64,000 nucleotides of DNA from Lysobacter sp. HDW10 (GTDB lineage Bacteria > Pseudomonadota > Gammaproteobacteria > Xanthomonadales > Xanthomonadaceae): contig NZ_CP049864.1 in assembly GCF_011300685.1 (NCBI RefSeq), forward strand, positions 2,100,885 to 2,164,884, given 5' to 3'. How positions within the stretch are numbered: the stretch's first letter is position 1; the number at the start of each line of letters is the position of its first letter. Shown piece after piece: positions 52,769-60,262 of the stretch. The translations under genes and the position numbers were made by a program. Under the pieces are notes generated by a model. It had not been told where the DNA came from. It saw nothing but the letters and a program-made list of their open reading frames with translations, and did no database searches.

Positions 52769-53982
52769 AAACGCGTGCGCTCATTCTCTCTGGCGTCATC
52801 GTGCTTGCCCTGGGCTGCACACACGTACGCCCCAACGCCGAAACCGCCGCAAACGTCCCCGCATCCGTCCCTGCGCCATACACGCTCGCAGACATCAAAG
52901 CCCCCGTCCCCGCACGCAACGGCAGCGCCGACCTGCAAGTCCCCGGCGTCACCGCCCCCATGCTCACCGCCGACTATTGGATAGCGCAACTGGACGACCC
53001 AAACAAAACCCTGCACACACCCGAAGAAATCGCGCGCCTAAACGCAAACACCTACACCCAAGCCGCCAACCTCTACGCCCTCGATGCCCTACCCCCCACC
53101 CTCCCCGGCGCCGTAGTCCAAAACGCCATCACCCAACTAGCCAAAGCCGCAAAACCCACCCTAATAAACGCCCACGGCAAATTAACGGTGACAGGTACAG
53201 TTAATTCGGAATTAACGGTACCTGTCACCGTTAATGTTCGGTGGGGGACGGTGGTTAGTCGGGCGGATTTGCGGGCGGTGCCTTCGGATGTGCGGGCTTA
53301 TAGCAAGGCTGAGGATATTGAGATCAATATTGATCGGCTGCAGGAGTCGGCGGTTTTCCCGGGGTGGGCGGTTGCGATTTTGCATACCAGTGCCGATGGG
53401 CAGTGGTACTTTGTGAACGCTTATAACTATCGGGCTTGGGTTAAGGCGGATGCGATTCGGGTGGTCGATAAGGAAGCGGCGTTAGCACGCAACGCGGCCG
53501 TTCAACCCACACCGCTGCCCTATACGCGCGCCAACATCTTGCGAACGGCGTTTCGCTATTTGGGCGAGGCCTATGGCTGGGGCCACGCGAGAGGTACGCG
53601 TGATTGCAGTGGGTTTGTTTCTGAGGTGTATGCGGCGGTGGGCATTGTGATGCCACGGAATACAGGCGACCAACGCGATATCCCGAACTTTCATGCCACG
53701 CGGTTCACAGCGAAGAGTACGCACGCTGAGCGAATGCAAGCGATCAACGCTGCATTACCCGGCGACCTCATTTTCATTCCGGGTCACGTGATGATGGTGC
53801 TGGGCCGTTGGAATGGCTTGACCTACGTAATTCATGACACGCCGGGTGTGCGCATTGCGAATCATGCATTGCCGCTTTACGGTGTCTCCGTGACACCGCT
53901 AGAGACGCTCGAGCCGCTCTCAGGCAGTGTAGGCACGCGGTATATCGACATGATTCAGGCGATTACGCGACCGTACAAATAA
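52765..53982 (+). CDS. NlpC/P60 lipoprotein with SH3b domain, interrupted in frame by a REP palindrome
   Basis: A 405-residue exported hydrolase of the N_NLPC_P60-SH3-NLPC_P60 architecture. Lipoprotein-type signal to Cys18 (VLALGC); N-terminal stabilising domain with YWIAQLDDPNKTLHTPEEIA; SH3b-like domain about 158-235 (VVSRADLRAVPSDVRAYS, FPGWAVAILHTSADGQWYFV); C-terminal NlpC/P60 with RTAFRYLGEAYGWGHARGTRDCSGF (Cys281), GDLIFIPGHVMMVLG (His341) and VIHDTPG (His357). Residues 140-157 (LTVTGTVNSELTVPVTVN) are encoded by the 53-bp repeat palindrome and form an inter-domain insert. Coding DNA before the palindrome is C/A-rich and after it G-rich, an abrupt switch. ATG 52765 overlaps the rnd stop (ATGA). 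Confidence 0.88.
   Translation: MKTRALILSGVIVLALGCTHVRPNAETAANVPASVPAPYTLADIKAPVPARNGSADLQVPGVTAPMLTADYWIAQLDDPNKTLHTPEEIARLNANTYTQAANLYALDALPPTLPGAVVQNAITQLAKAAKPTLINAHGKLTVTGTVNSELTVPVTVNVRWGTVVSRADLRAVPSDVRAYSKAEDIEINIDRLQESAVFPGWAVAILHTSADGQWYFVNAYNYRAWVKADAIRVVDKEAALARNAAVQPTPLPYTRANILRTAFRYLGEAYGWGHARGTRDCSGFVSEVYAAVGIVMPRNTGDQRDIPNFHATRFTAKSTHAERMQAINAALPGDLIFIPGHVMMVLGRWNGLTYVIHDTPGVRIANHALPLYGVSVTPLETLEPLSGSVGTRYIDMIQAITRPYK
53182..53234. repeat. Palindromic pair of the RAYT-associated REP unit inside a coding sequence
   Basis: A direct 25-bp unit (53182-53206) and an inverted one (53210-53234) with a CGG spacer; arms match at 24 of 25 positions. The sequence is the same unit as in the arrays at 16310-16392 and 17139-17250, about 36 kb away. 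The unit is open in only one of three frames on each strand, and the element sits in exactly that frame, so the host gene reads through it. Confidence 0.93.
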
Positions 53983-53984
53983 AT

Positions 53985-54004
53985 ACGGCCCCAAAAGGGG
54001 CCGT
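53985..54004 (-). terminator. Terminator for tRNA-Ser(GCU)
   Basis: ACGGCCCC-AAAA-GGGGCCGT, a perfect 8-bp stem. On the minus strand it is followed by ATTTATTT. It lies 9 bp downstream of the tRNA 3' end and just after the NlpC/P60 stop. Confidence 0.8.
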
Positions 54005-54012
54005 GTGCAATC

Positions 54013-54105
54013 TGGCGGAAACGGAGGGATTCGAACCCTCGATGGAGCTTTTGACCCCATACTCCCTTAGCAGGGGAGCCCCTTCGGCCTCTCGGGCACG
54101 TTTCC
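54013..54105 (-). tRNA. tRNA-Ser (anticodon GCU)
   Basis: Minus strand: acceptor GGAAACG/CGTTTCC, D arm with CCCGAGAGGCCGAAG, anticodon stem-loop CTCCCCTGCTAAGGGAG (anticodon GCT), long variable arm, TPsiC arm GAGGGTTCGAATCCCTC, discriminator G and encoded CCA. It is downstream of csrA, as in many gammaproteobacteria. Confidence 0.96.
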
Positions 54106-54136
54106 GGGATGTGAGCAGCGATGCTGTCAGTCGGCA

Positions 54137-54165
54137 AGGATAGCCGCTTGACGCAAAAGAATCAA
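54137..54165 (-). promoter_or_regulatory. Promoter of tRNA-Ser(GCU)
   Basis: Minus strand TTGATT (54165-54160), 17-bp spacer, TATCCT (54142-54137). The -10 is about 31 nt from the tRNA 5' end. Confidence 0.55.
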
Positions 54166-54178
54166 AAAGTTTGTGCGC

Positions 54179-54382
54179 TTAGGTCTCGCTCGCGGGCTCG
54201 GTCGATTCGCCCGGCTCGTCGTCGTGGCGGATCTTTTGGAAGATCTCTTCCCGATGCACGGCGACGTCTTTCGGCGCGGTAATGCCGACGCGCACTTGAT
54301 TGCCCTTCACGGCCAACACCGTCACGGTGACTGATTCGCCAATCATCAAGGTTTCGCCAACCCGGCGCGTCAGAATCAACAT
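54179..54382 (-). CDS. csrA: Carbon storage regulator CsrA (RsmA)
   Basis: A 67-residue RNA-binding protein: [20 protein letters not shown] followed by [31 protein letters not shown]. The RNA-contact residues Arg6-Arg7 and the VAVHREEI strand/helix are intact. The C-terminal tail [14 protein letters not shown] is variable in the family. It binds GGA-containing mRNAs to control translation and decay. GGAG lies 8 nt before the ATG. It is downstream of alaS in the conserved recA-recX-alaS-csrA order. Confidence 0.95.
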   Translation of the reverse strand: MLILTRRVGETLMIGESVTVTVLAVKGNQVRVGITAPKDVAVHREEIFQKIRHDDEPGESTEPASET

Positions 54383-54430
54383 TGGTACTTCTCCATGTCC
54401 ATTGGCGGGGTCCCTCCCGATTGAACGCCC

Positions 54431-54470
54431 ATACTATCCAAGAATCCCAAGCGGCTCAAAATTTTGAGCC
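54431..54470 (-). promoter_or_regulatory. csrA promoter overlapped by an 18-bp perfect palindrome
   Basis: Minus strand TTGAGC (54459-54454), 17-bp spacer, TAGTAT (54436-54431). The palindrome GGCTCAAAATTTTGAGCC at 54453-54470 contains the -35 box and ends 8 bp before the alaS stop. It could be an operator or a weak alaS 3' hairpin; no U-tract follows it on the minus strand. Confidence 0.45.
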
Positions 54471-54477
54471 TTTCGGT

Positions 54478-57117
54478 TCACGCACCAGCTTGACTTGCGA
54501 CCCAGGCCGGGACCGCCGCGAGCACTTCTGCCGCGTTCGGCAAATCATCTGCCCCACCCTGCGCCATGTCTGCGCGTCCACCGCCGCGGCCACCCAACTG
54601 ACCTGCGACGTGTCCGAGCAATTTACCGGCATTCACTGACCTCTGTGCGTCACCTGAGACACCCGCCACCATGGCCAACTTGCCTTGGCCGTCAGCGCCT
54701 GCCAACAAGATCACGGCATTTTGAAGTTGGGACTTCAGGCGATCGACGGCGTCACGCAGCGCCTTCGCATCCAGGCCTTCCATGCGTGCCGCAACAACCT
54801 TGATGCCTTGGATATCGACGGCCGTGCCGGCAAGATCTGCGGTGGCATTGCCGGCGGCTTTCGCCTTCAACGCATCGAATTCTTTTTGCAACTGCTTTTG
54901 CTGTGCGATCAGCGCTTTCAATTTGTCGCCCGATTCACGCGCATTGCCGCCGAGTTGGCTTGCCAAGTCTTCCAAGCGTTGCTCGAACTCTTCGACGAGA
55001 TCCAACGCATCTTGACCCGTCACTGCTTCAACGCGCCTGACGCCTGCGGACACACCGCCTTCCGAAACAATCTTGAACAAGCCGATATCACCTGTGCGCC
55101 GCACGTGTGTGCCGCCGCAGAGTTCGATTGAACCTTGACCAAACTTCAGCACCCGCACGTGCTCGCCGTATTTCTCGCCGAACAAGGCCATTGCACCGAA
55201 ATCCAATGCCTCTTGCATGCCCATGTTGTGGACTTCGCCTTCGTGGTTCGCTCGAATCTCATCATTGACGCGGCGTTCGATCTCGCGAATCTGTGCGCGT
55301 GTCATCGGCTCGAAATGCGAGAAGTCGAAACGAAGGCGATCGGGCGCAACCAGCGAACCCTTTTGTTGCACATGCGTGCCCAAGACCTCGCGCAAAGCCG
55401 CGTGCAACAGGTGCGTCGCGCTGTGATTGAGAATGGTGGCGCGACGGCGTGTTTCATTGACGAAAGCACTGACGCGATCGCCGACACGCAGCGTGCCATC
55501 CGACAAGCTGCCGATATGGGCGTGGAATTGACCTGCGATCTTCTTCGTATCGGTGACATCGAAACGAATACCTTCGCCTTCGAGCATGCCTGCGTCACCG
55601 ACCTGGCCACCTGATTCGCCATAGAACGGTGTCGAATCGAGCAGGACCACGGCGGTTTGACCTGTTGAGATCGATTGCACGGGTAGATTGTCAACGAGCA
55701 ATGCCACCACTTGCGCACCTTCACCGGCAAGCGTTTCGTAGCCCGTGAATTGCGTCGGTGAAAGTTGTGCGACCAACTCTGCCGGCATGCTGAGACCGCC
55801 ACCGAATTTGCCTGCGGCACGGGCGGTGTCTTTCTGCTGGTTCATCGCGACATTGAAACCGTCGGTGTCCACCTGCATGTTGCGCTCGCGCGCCATGTCT
55901 TGGGTGAGATCGAGCGGGAAGCCGTAGGTGTCATACAAACGGAATGCATCCACACCCGGAATGGTTTCCGGATGTTGATCGGCCAGATCATTGAAGATGC
56001 GCATGCCCGCATCCAAGGTCTGCGCGAACCGCTCTTCTTCTGCAAGCAATGCGCGTGAGATCAGTTCTTTTTGCGTGCGCAAGACCGGATAGGCCTCGCC
56101 CATCAGCGCGTCCAGGGTGTCAACCAACTTATGGAAGAACGATTCGCGCACACCGAGCATCCAACCGTGACGCAATGCACGGCGAATAATCCGGCGCAAG
56201 ACATAACCGCGACCTTCGTTGCTCGGCAAGACGCCATCAGCGATTAAGAAGCTCGATGCACGAATGTGGTCCGCAATCACACGAAGTGATTTGTTATCGA
56301 GATCCGACGTGTGCGTGAGCGCTGCGGCTTTCGCGATCAGTGCCTTGAAGAGGTCGATCTCGTAGTTGCTATGAACGTGCTGCAAAACGGCAGTGATGCG
56401 CTCCAAACCCATACCCGTATCCACACAGGGTGCGGGCAAGGGTGTCAGCGTGCCATCGGCTGCGCGATCAAACTGCATGAACACGTTGTTCCAGATTTCG
56501 ATGAAGCGATCACCGTCTTCATCCGGAGAACCCGGCGGACCACCGGCGTAAGTTTCGCCGTGGTCGTAAAAGATTTCAGTGCACGGACCGCACGGCCCGG
56601 TGTCTGCCATTTGCCAAAAATTGTCGGACGCAAACGGTGCACCTTTGTTATCGCCGATGCGAATGATGCGATCTTCCGGCAAGCCGACCACATCGCGCCA
56701 AATGGCAAAGGATTCGTCATCGGTGTGATAGACCGTGGCGAGCAGTCGCTCTTTCGGCAACTTCCAAACGACCGTCAGCAACTCCCACGCCCACTCGATG
56801 GCTTCTTTCTTGAAGTAATCGCCAAACGACCAGTTGCCCAACATCTCAAAGAAGGTGTGATGTCGCGCGGTGTAGCCCACCTGGTCCAAATCGTTGTGCT
56901 TGCCACCGGCGCGCAGACAACGCTGCACGTCAGCTGCGCGTACATAACTGCGCTTCTCCGCGCCCAAGAAGACGTCTTTGAACTGCACCATGCCGGAGTT
57001 CGTAAAGAGCAAGGTCGGGTCGTTGCCCGGCACGAGACTGGCGGATGGAACGATGGTGTGACCGCGCTCGGCAAAGAACTCGAGAAATTCGCGGCGGATA
57101 TCAGCAGTGGTCTTCAT
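54478..57117 (-). CDS. alaS: Alanyl-tRNA synthetase
   Basis: An 879-residue class II synthetase (E. coli 876). Aminoacylation domain: [56 protein letters not shown]. The editing domain has zinc ligands [16 protein letters not shown] and the [17 protein letters not shown] block. The C-terminal C-Ala domain has [14 protein letters not shown]. It charges tRNA-Ala and clears mischarged Ser/Gly. ATG 57117 is the family start; no Shine-Dalgarno is visible before it. It lies between recX and csrA. Confidence 0.96.
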   Translation of the reverse strand: MKTTADIRREFLEFFAERGHTIVPSASLVPGNDPTLLFTNSGMVQFKDVFLGAEKRSYVRAADVQRCLRAGGKHNDLDQVGYTARHHTFFEMLGNWSFGDYFKKEAIEWAWELLTVVWKLPKERLLATVYHTDDESFAIWRDVVGLPEDRIIRIGDNKGAPFASDNFWQMADTGPCGPCTEIFYDHGETYAGGPPGSPDEDGDRFIEIWNNVFMQFDRAADGTLTPLPAPCVDTGMGLERITAVLQHVHSNYEIDLFKALIAKAAALTHTSDLDNKSLRVIADHIRASSFLIADGVLPSNEGRGYVLRRIIRRALRHGWMLGVRESFFHKLVDTLDALMGEAYPVLRTQKELISRALLAEEERFAQTLDAGMRIFNDLADQHPETIPGVDAFRLYDTYGFPLDLTQDMARERNMQVDTDGFNVAMNQQKDTARAAGKFGGGLSMPAELVAQLSPTQFTGYETLAGEGAQVVALLVDNLPVQSISTGQTAVVLLDSTPFYGESGGQVGDAGMLEGEGIRFDVTDTKKIAGQFHAHIGSLSDGTLRVGDRVSAFVNETRRRATILNHSATHLLHAALREVLGTHVQQKGSLVAPDRLRFDFSHFEPMTRAQIREIERRVNDEIRANHEGEVHNMGMQEALDFGAMALFGEKYGEHVRVLKFGQGSIELCGGTHVRRTGDIGLFKIVSEGGVSAGVRRVEAVTGQDALDLVEEFEQRLEDLASQLGGNARESGDKLKALIAQQKQLQKEFDALKAKAAGNATADLAGTAVDIQGIKVVAARMEGLDAKALRDAVDRLKSQLQNAVILLAGADGQGKLAMVAGVSGDAQRSVNAGKLLGHVAGQLGGRGGGRADMAQGGADDLPNAAEVLAAVPAWVASQAGA

Positions 57118-57198
57118 AAAATACGGGGCAGCGGACAACAGTCGGCGGGAAAACCACTAGGTTATCAGGCTGAATGCGTCGCCGTACCGTATTTGGAT

Positions 57199-57723
57199 TC
57201 AGTATTCGTCTTCAAAATCACATTTCAGCGCGGCGCGGACGTGGTCCATGCTGAACCCGCGACGCAGCAGGTGGTCTGCGGCTTTCCGCTGAGCGGCCCG
57301 ATCTTGCTCGAATGCCGATGGGAAGCGTCTACGGATATGCTCATGCGCCAAAGCGGACCAAGAGGTCTCGACAGTCTCTAGAGCGCTGGAAATGGCAGAT
57401 GCGCTGAGTGCATGCAGCTTAAGCTCTGCCTTGATTCGAAGCGGGCCGTAGCCACTGGACACTTTGCTTCGAACCCATTGTTCAGCAAAACGCGCGTCGT
57501 CTTGCCAGCCGGCCTCCGTCAACTTCTCGACCGTCGCTTGCGCGTCTGCGCTGCTCACCCCTTTGTACTCAAGCTTTTGCTTGAGCTCTTTCTTGGAGTG
57601 TTCACGCCGAACCAGCAGCACCAAGGCGCGCTGGGTCGGCGTCAACTCCGGTCTTTGCCGGCGCGGGCGCGAGGAGTTGCCCGACACCGGCAAGCCGGTA
57701 TCTTGCTCAGGCTTCTGCGTCAT
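57199..57723 (-). CDS. recX: RecX, regulator of RecA
   Basis: A 174-residue helical repeat protein: [73 protein letters not shown], and a third repeat [17 protein letters not shown]. RecX proteins cap RecA filaments and limit recombination. Its ATG 57723 lies 17 bp inside the recA 3' end, so translation is coupled to recA; an in-frame GTG at 57735 is the alternative. The N-terminal 30 residues are Arg/Pro-rich and variable. Confidence 0.9.
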   Translation of the reverse strand: MTQKPEQDTGLPVSGNSSRPRRQRPELTPTQRALVLLVRREHSKKELKQKLEYKGVSSADAQATVEKLTEAGWQDDARFAEQWVRSKVSSGYGPLRIKAELKLHALSASAISSALETVETSWSALAHEHIRRRFPSAFEQDRAAQRKAADHLLRRGFSMDHVRAALKCDFEDEY

Positions 57724-58738
57724 CCTTCGCGTCACGCGGTGCTTCTTCAGGCACTAATTTTTCGCGGAGCGCAGCTTCAAGCTGCTGCGCAATGGCCGGA
57801 TTGTCTTTCAGGTACTGACGTGCATTTTCTTTACCTTGGCCAATGCGCTCGCTGCCGTAGCTGTACCACGCACCGGCCTTATCAACCAGCTTGGCTTCCA
57901 CAGCCATATCGATGATTTCGCCTTCACGCGAAATACCTTCGCCATAAAGGATTTCCGTCACGACTTGCTTGAACGGCGGTGCCAATTTGTTCTTAACGAC
58001 CTTGATGCGCGTTTGGTTGCCGATGATTTCATCGCCCTTCTTGATCGCGCCGATACGACGAATATCCAAGCGAACCGATGCATAGAACTTCAACGCGTTA
58101 CCACCCGTCGTCACTTCCGGGCTTTGGCCCGGCATCATGATGCCGATCTTCATACGCAGCTGATTGATGAAGACCACCAAGCAGTTGCTGCGCTTGATGT
58201 TGCCCGTGAGCTTACGCAGGGCTTGGCTCATCAAACGCGCTTGCAGACCCGGCAATTGGTCGCCCATTTCACCTTCGATTTCAGCGCGCGGGGTCAGTGC
58301 TGCCACGGAGTCCACGACCACGATATCCACGGCGTTCGAACGCACCAACATGTCGGCGATTTCCAAGGCTTGCTCGCCTGTGTCGGGCTGCGACAACAGC
58401 AAGTCATCCAGATTCACGCCCAGCTTTTGTGCATAAATCGGATCAAGCGCGTGCTCTGCGTCGATAAAGGCTGCCGTACCACCTGCCTTTTGGCATTCTG
58501 CGATGGCTTGCAGGGTCAACGTGGTTTTACCCGACGATTCCGGTCCATAGATTTCAACAACACGGCCCTTCGGCAAACCACCAATGCCAAGTGCGATATC
58601 GAGCATCAGCGAACCGGTACCGATGGTTTCAACGGCTTCTGCATTACGGTCGCCCATACGCATGACCGAACCTTTGCCAAACTGCTTCTCAATCTGACTC
58701 AGTGCCGCCGCCAAGGCGCGTTGCTTGTTGTCTTCCAT
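57707..58738 (-). CDS. recA: RecA recombinase
   Basis: A 343-residue protein: [20 protein letters not shown], Walker [34 protein letters not shown] (Walker B region), L2 and the [14 protein letters not shown] segment. It forms filaments on single-stranded DNA for recombination and triggers LexA self-cleavage. AGGAAG lies 5 nt before ATG 58738. Upstream, only a degenerate LexA1-type box (58833-58847) can be found, unlike the strong one at lexA1. Confidence 0.97.
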   Translation of the reverse strand: MEDNKQRALAAALSQIEKQFGKGSVMRMGDRNAEAVETIGTGSLMLDIALGIGGLPKGRVVEIYGPESSGKTTLTLQAIAECQKAGGTAAFIDAEHALDPIYAQKLGVNLDDLLLSQPDTGEQALEIADMLVRSNAVDIVVVDSVAALTPRAEIEGEMGDQLPGLQARLMSQALRKLTGNIKRSNCLVVFINQLRMKIGIMMPGQSPEVTTGGNALKFYASVRLDIRRIGAIKKGDEIIGNQTRIKVVKNKLAPPFKQVVTEILYGEGISREGEIIDMAVEAKLVDKAGAWYSYGSERIGQGKENARQYLKDNPAIAQQLEAALREKLVPEEAPRDAKDDAEA

Positions 58739-58904
58739 GTTTACTTCCTCGCTGATTCGAATGTTTGATTCGTGTTGGATACAGTCTCGGATGCGCCCGT
58801 CGCACACATTGCGACGCCGCACAAACCGTCTGAAAAATAATTACTGACACCCACACGGACGGCTATCGGTGTGTTGCCCGAACCTCGGTGGGAAAAAGAC
58901 GCTT

Positions 58905-59555
58905 TCATCGATTGGGGCGCACCAAACCGCAATACAAGCCTTCAATCGCGAACTCTTGCCCGGGCATCACTTCGATCGGTGCGTAGTCCGGATTACGTGG
59001 CAACAGGCGAATGCGTTCACCCGTATTTTTGAAGAGCTTGACGGTGATTTCTTCGTCGATGCGCGCGACAACAATCTGACCGTTGCGCGCATCTGCCGTG
59101 CGATGCACACCAATCAGGTCGCCATCGAAGATGCCCTCGTCACGCATGGAGTCACCTTTCACCTTCAAGAGGTAATCGGGCTTGGGCGAGAAGAACACCC
59201 GATCGACCACCACGAAACTATCGCTGTGTGCATCGATGTCCGCACCTATCGGCAAGCCAGCGGCAACCTGCCCCAACACCGGCAATCGAACGAAGTCATC
59301 GTTTGCAGCCGGTGCCAAGGCGAAAGACGCTTGCACCGACTTCGGCGCTTGCAGGATACGCAGCCCGCGCGCCTTGCCAGGCATGCGCTCAATGGCACCG
59401 GCCGCTTCCAGCGCCTCTAGGTGGTATTGGGCCGCGCGGACACCCTTGAAACCAAAAGCACGGGCGATTTCTGTTTGCGCGGGCGGCATGCCCTCAAGCT
59501 CAATGCGCTCGGCAATGAACTCGAGAATGGCGTTTTGGGTGTCGGTGAGCTTCAT
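58905..59555 (-). CDS. lexA: LexA repressor (LexA1, recA-linked)
   Basis: A 216-residue SOS repressor: MKLTDTQNAILEFIAERIEL, recognition region PAQTEIARAFGFKGVRAAQYHLEAL. Cleavage site Ala99-Gly100 in LGQVAAGLPIG; catalytic Ser136 (KGDSMRDEGIF) and Lys173 (EEITVKLFK). It represses SOS genes until RecA-stimulated autocleavage. ATG 59555 is directly preceded by a TTAG-N6-TACTA box with no ribosome site. It lies between pncC and recA. It is distinct from LexA2 at 23894-24526. Confidence 0.95.
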   Translation of the reverse strand: MKLTDTQNAILEFIAERIELEGMPPAQTEIARAFGFKGVRAAQYHLEALEAAGAIERMPGKARGLRILQAPKSVQASFALAPAANDDFVRLPVLGQVAAGLPIGADIDAHSDSFVVVDRVFFSPKPDYLLKVKGDSMRDEGIFDGDLIGVHRTADARNGQIVVARIDEEITVKLFKNTGERIRLLPRNPDYAPIEVMPGQEFAIEGLYCGLVRPNR

Positions 59556-59591
59556 GTGAGTAGTAATACTACTAACAGGCCCAGCCCGCAA
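59556..59591 (-). promoter_or_regulatory. lexA1 promoter with Xanthomonas-type SOS box; probable leaderless start
   Basis: Minus strand: TTGCGG (59591-59586), 17-bp spacer, TATTAC (59568-59563), 7 nt, ATG. The SOS box TTAGTAGTATTACTA (59575-59561) fits the TTAG-N6-TACTA consensus known for Xanthomonas LexA and covers the -10. No Shine-Dalgarno is present. The box is certain by sequence; the leaderless start is inferred from geometry shared with arsR and lexA2. Confidence 0.75.
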
Positions 59592-59619
59592 GCATTTTTT
59601 GCAAAAAGGCCGCTAAGGC

Positions 59620-60123
59620 CTATTCGGTCGGCTTTTGGTCCAGCTCAACCCCAACGCCGGCCAAGGCGGCAGCCACCGTTTGGCGCCGAACGGCCTCGCG
59701 ATCGCCTTCAAATTGGAACCGCTCGGCGCGCGCATAGCCGCCGCGACGCTTCCAACCAATCCACACCGTGCCCACGGGCTTGTCAGCGCTACCGCCGCCA
59801 GGGCCGGCCACGCCGGTCACAGCCACAGCGATACTCGCGCCTGAGTTGACCACGGCACCTGACACCATTTCGATCACGCATTCGCGGCTGACAGCACCGA
59901 ATTCCTCTAAGGTCTGCGGGCGCACGCGCAGCAGGGCCTGCTTTGCTTCGTAGCTATAGGCCACCATGCCGCAATCAAACCATGAGGAAGACCCGGCCAC
60001 CGACGTCACCACTTTGGCGATCCAACCCCCGGTGCAACTTTCGGCGGTCGCCAAACGTTGATGCTGTGCAAGCATTTTTGCTCCGACTTGACTGGCAAGT
60101 GCTTCGAGCGCTGAGTCGTCCAT
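59620..60123 (-). CDS. pncC: CinA C-terminal-domain nicotinamide-nucleotide amidase
   Basis: A 167-residue protein equal to the CinA/YgaD amidase domain: AKMLAQHQRLATAESCTGGWIAKVVTSVAGSS (catalytic Ser-Thr region), FDCGMVAYSYEAKQ, GAVSRECVIEMVSGAV, AVTGVAGPGGGSADKPVGTVWIGW. It deamidates nicotinamide mononucleotide to recycle pyridine nucleotides. AGAAGG lies 4 nt before the ATG. It is upstream of lexA1-recA on the same strand, as in other gammaproteobacteria, and divergent from mutS. Confidence 0.92.
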   Translation of the reverse strand: MDDSALEALASQVGAKMLAQHQRLATAESCTGGWIAKVVTSVAGSSSWFDCGMVAYSYEAKQALLRVRPQTLEEFGAVSRECVIEMVSGAVVNSGASIAVAVTGVAGPGGGSADKPVGTVWIGWKRRGGYARAERFQFEGDREAVRRQTVAAALAGVGVELDQKPTE

Positions 60124-60262
60124 AGTGCCTTCTGACCGAATGCGAACACTGAGTTTAGAGCAAGTGTCACCTCACCGGGCATCGTAAAATGCCTGTGAAA
60201 CATCGCAATATGAAACGCTCATTTTGGCGAACTTGAACACGAACCCGGAAAATCCGCGAGAC

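Noticed and set aside
59556-59591. Upstream extension of LexA1 (MRAGPVSSITTH...) as the true N-terminus.
   Set aside because: It would translate the SOS box and promoter, and the added residues are absent from the family; ATG 59555 gives the canonical MKLTDTQ start.
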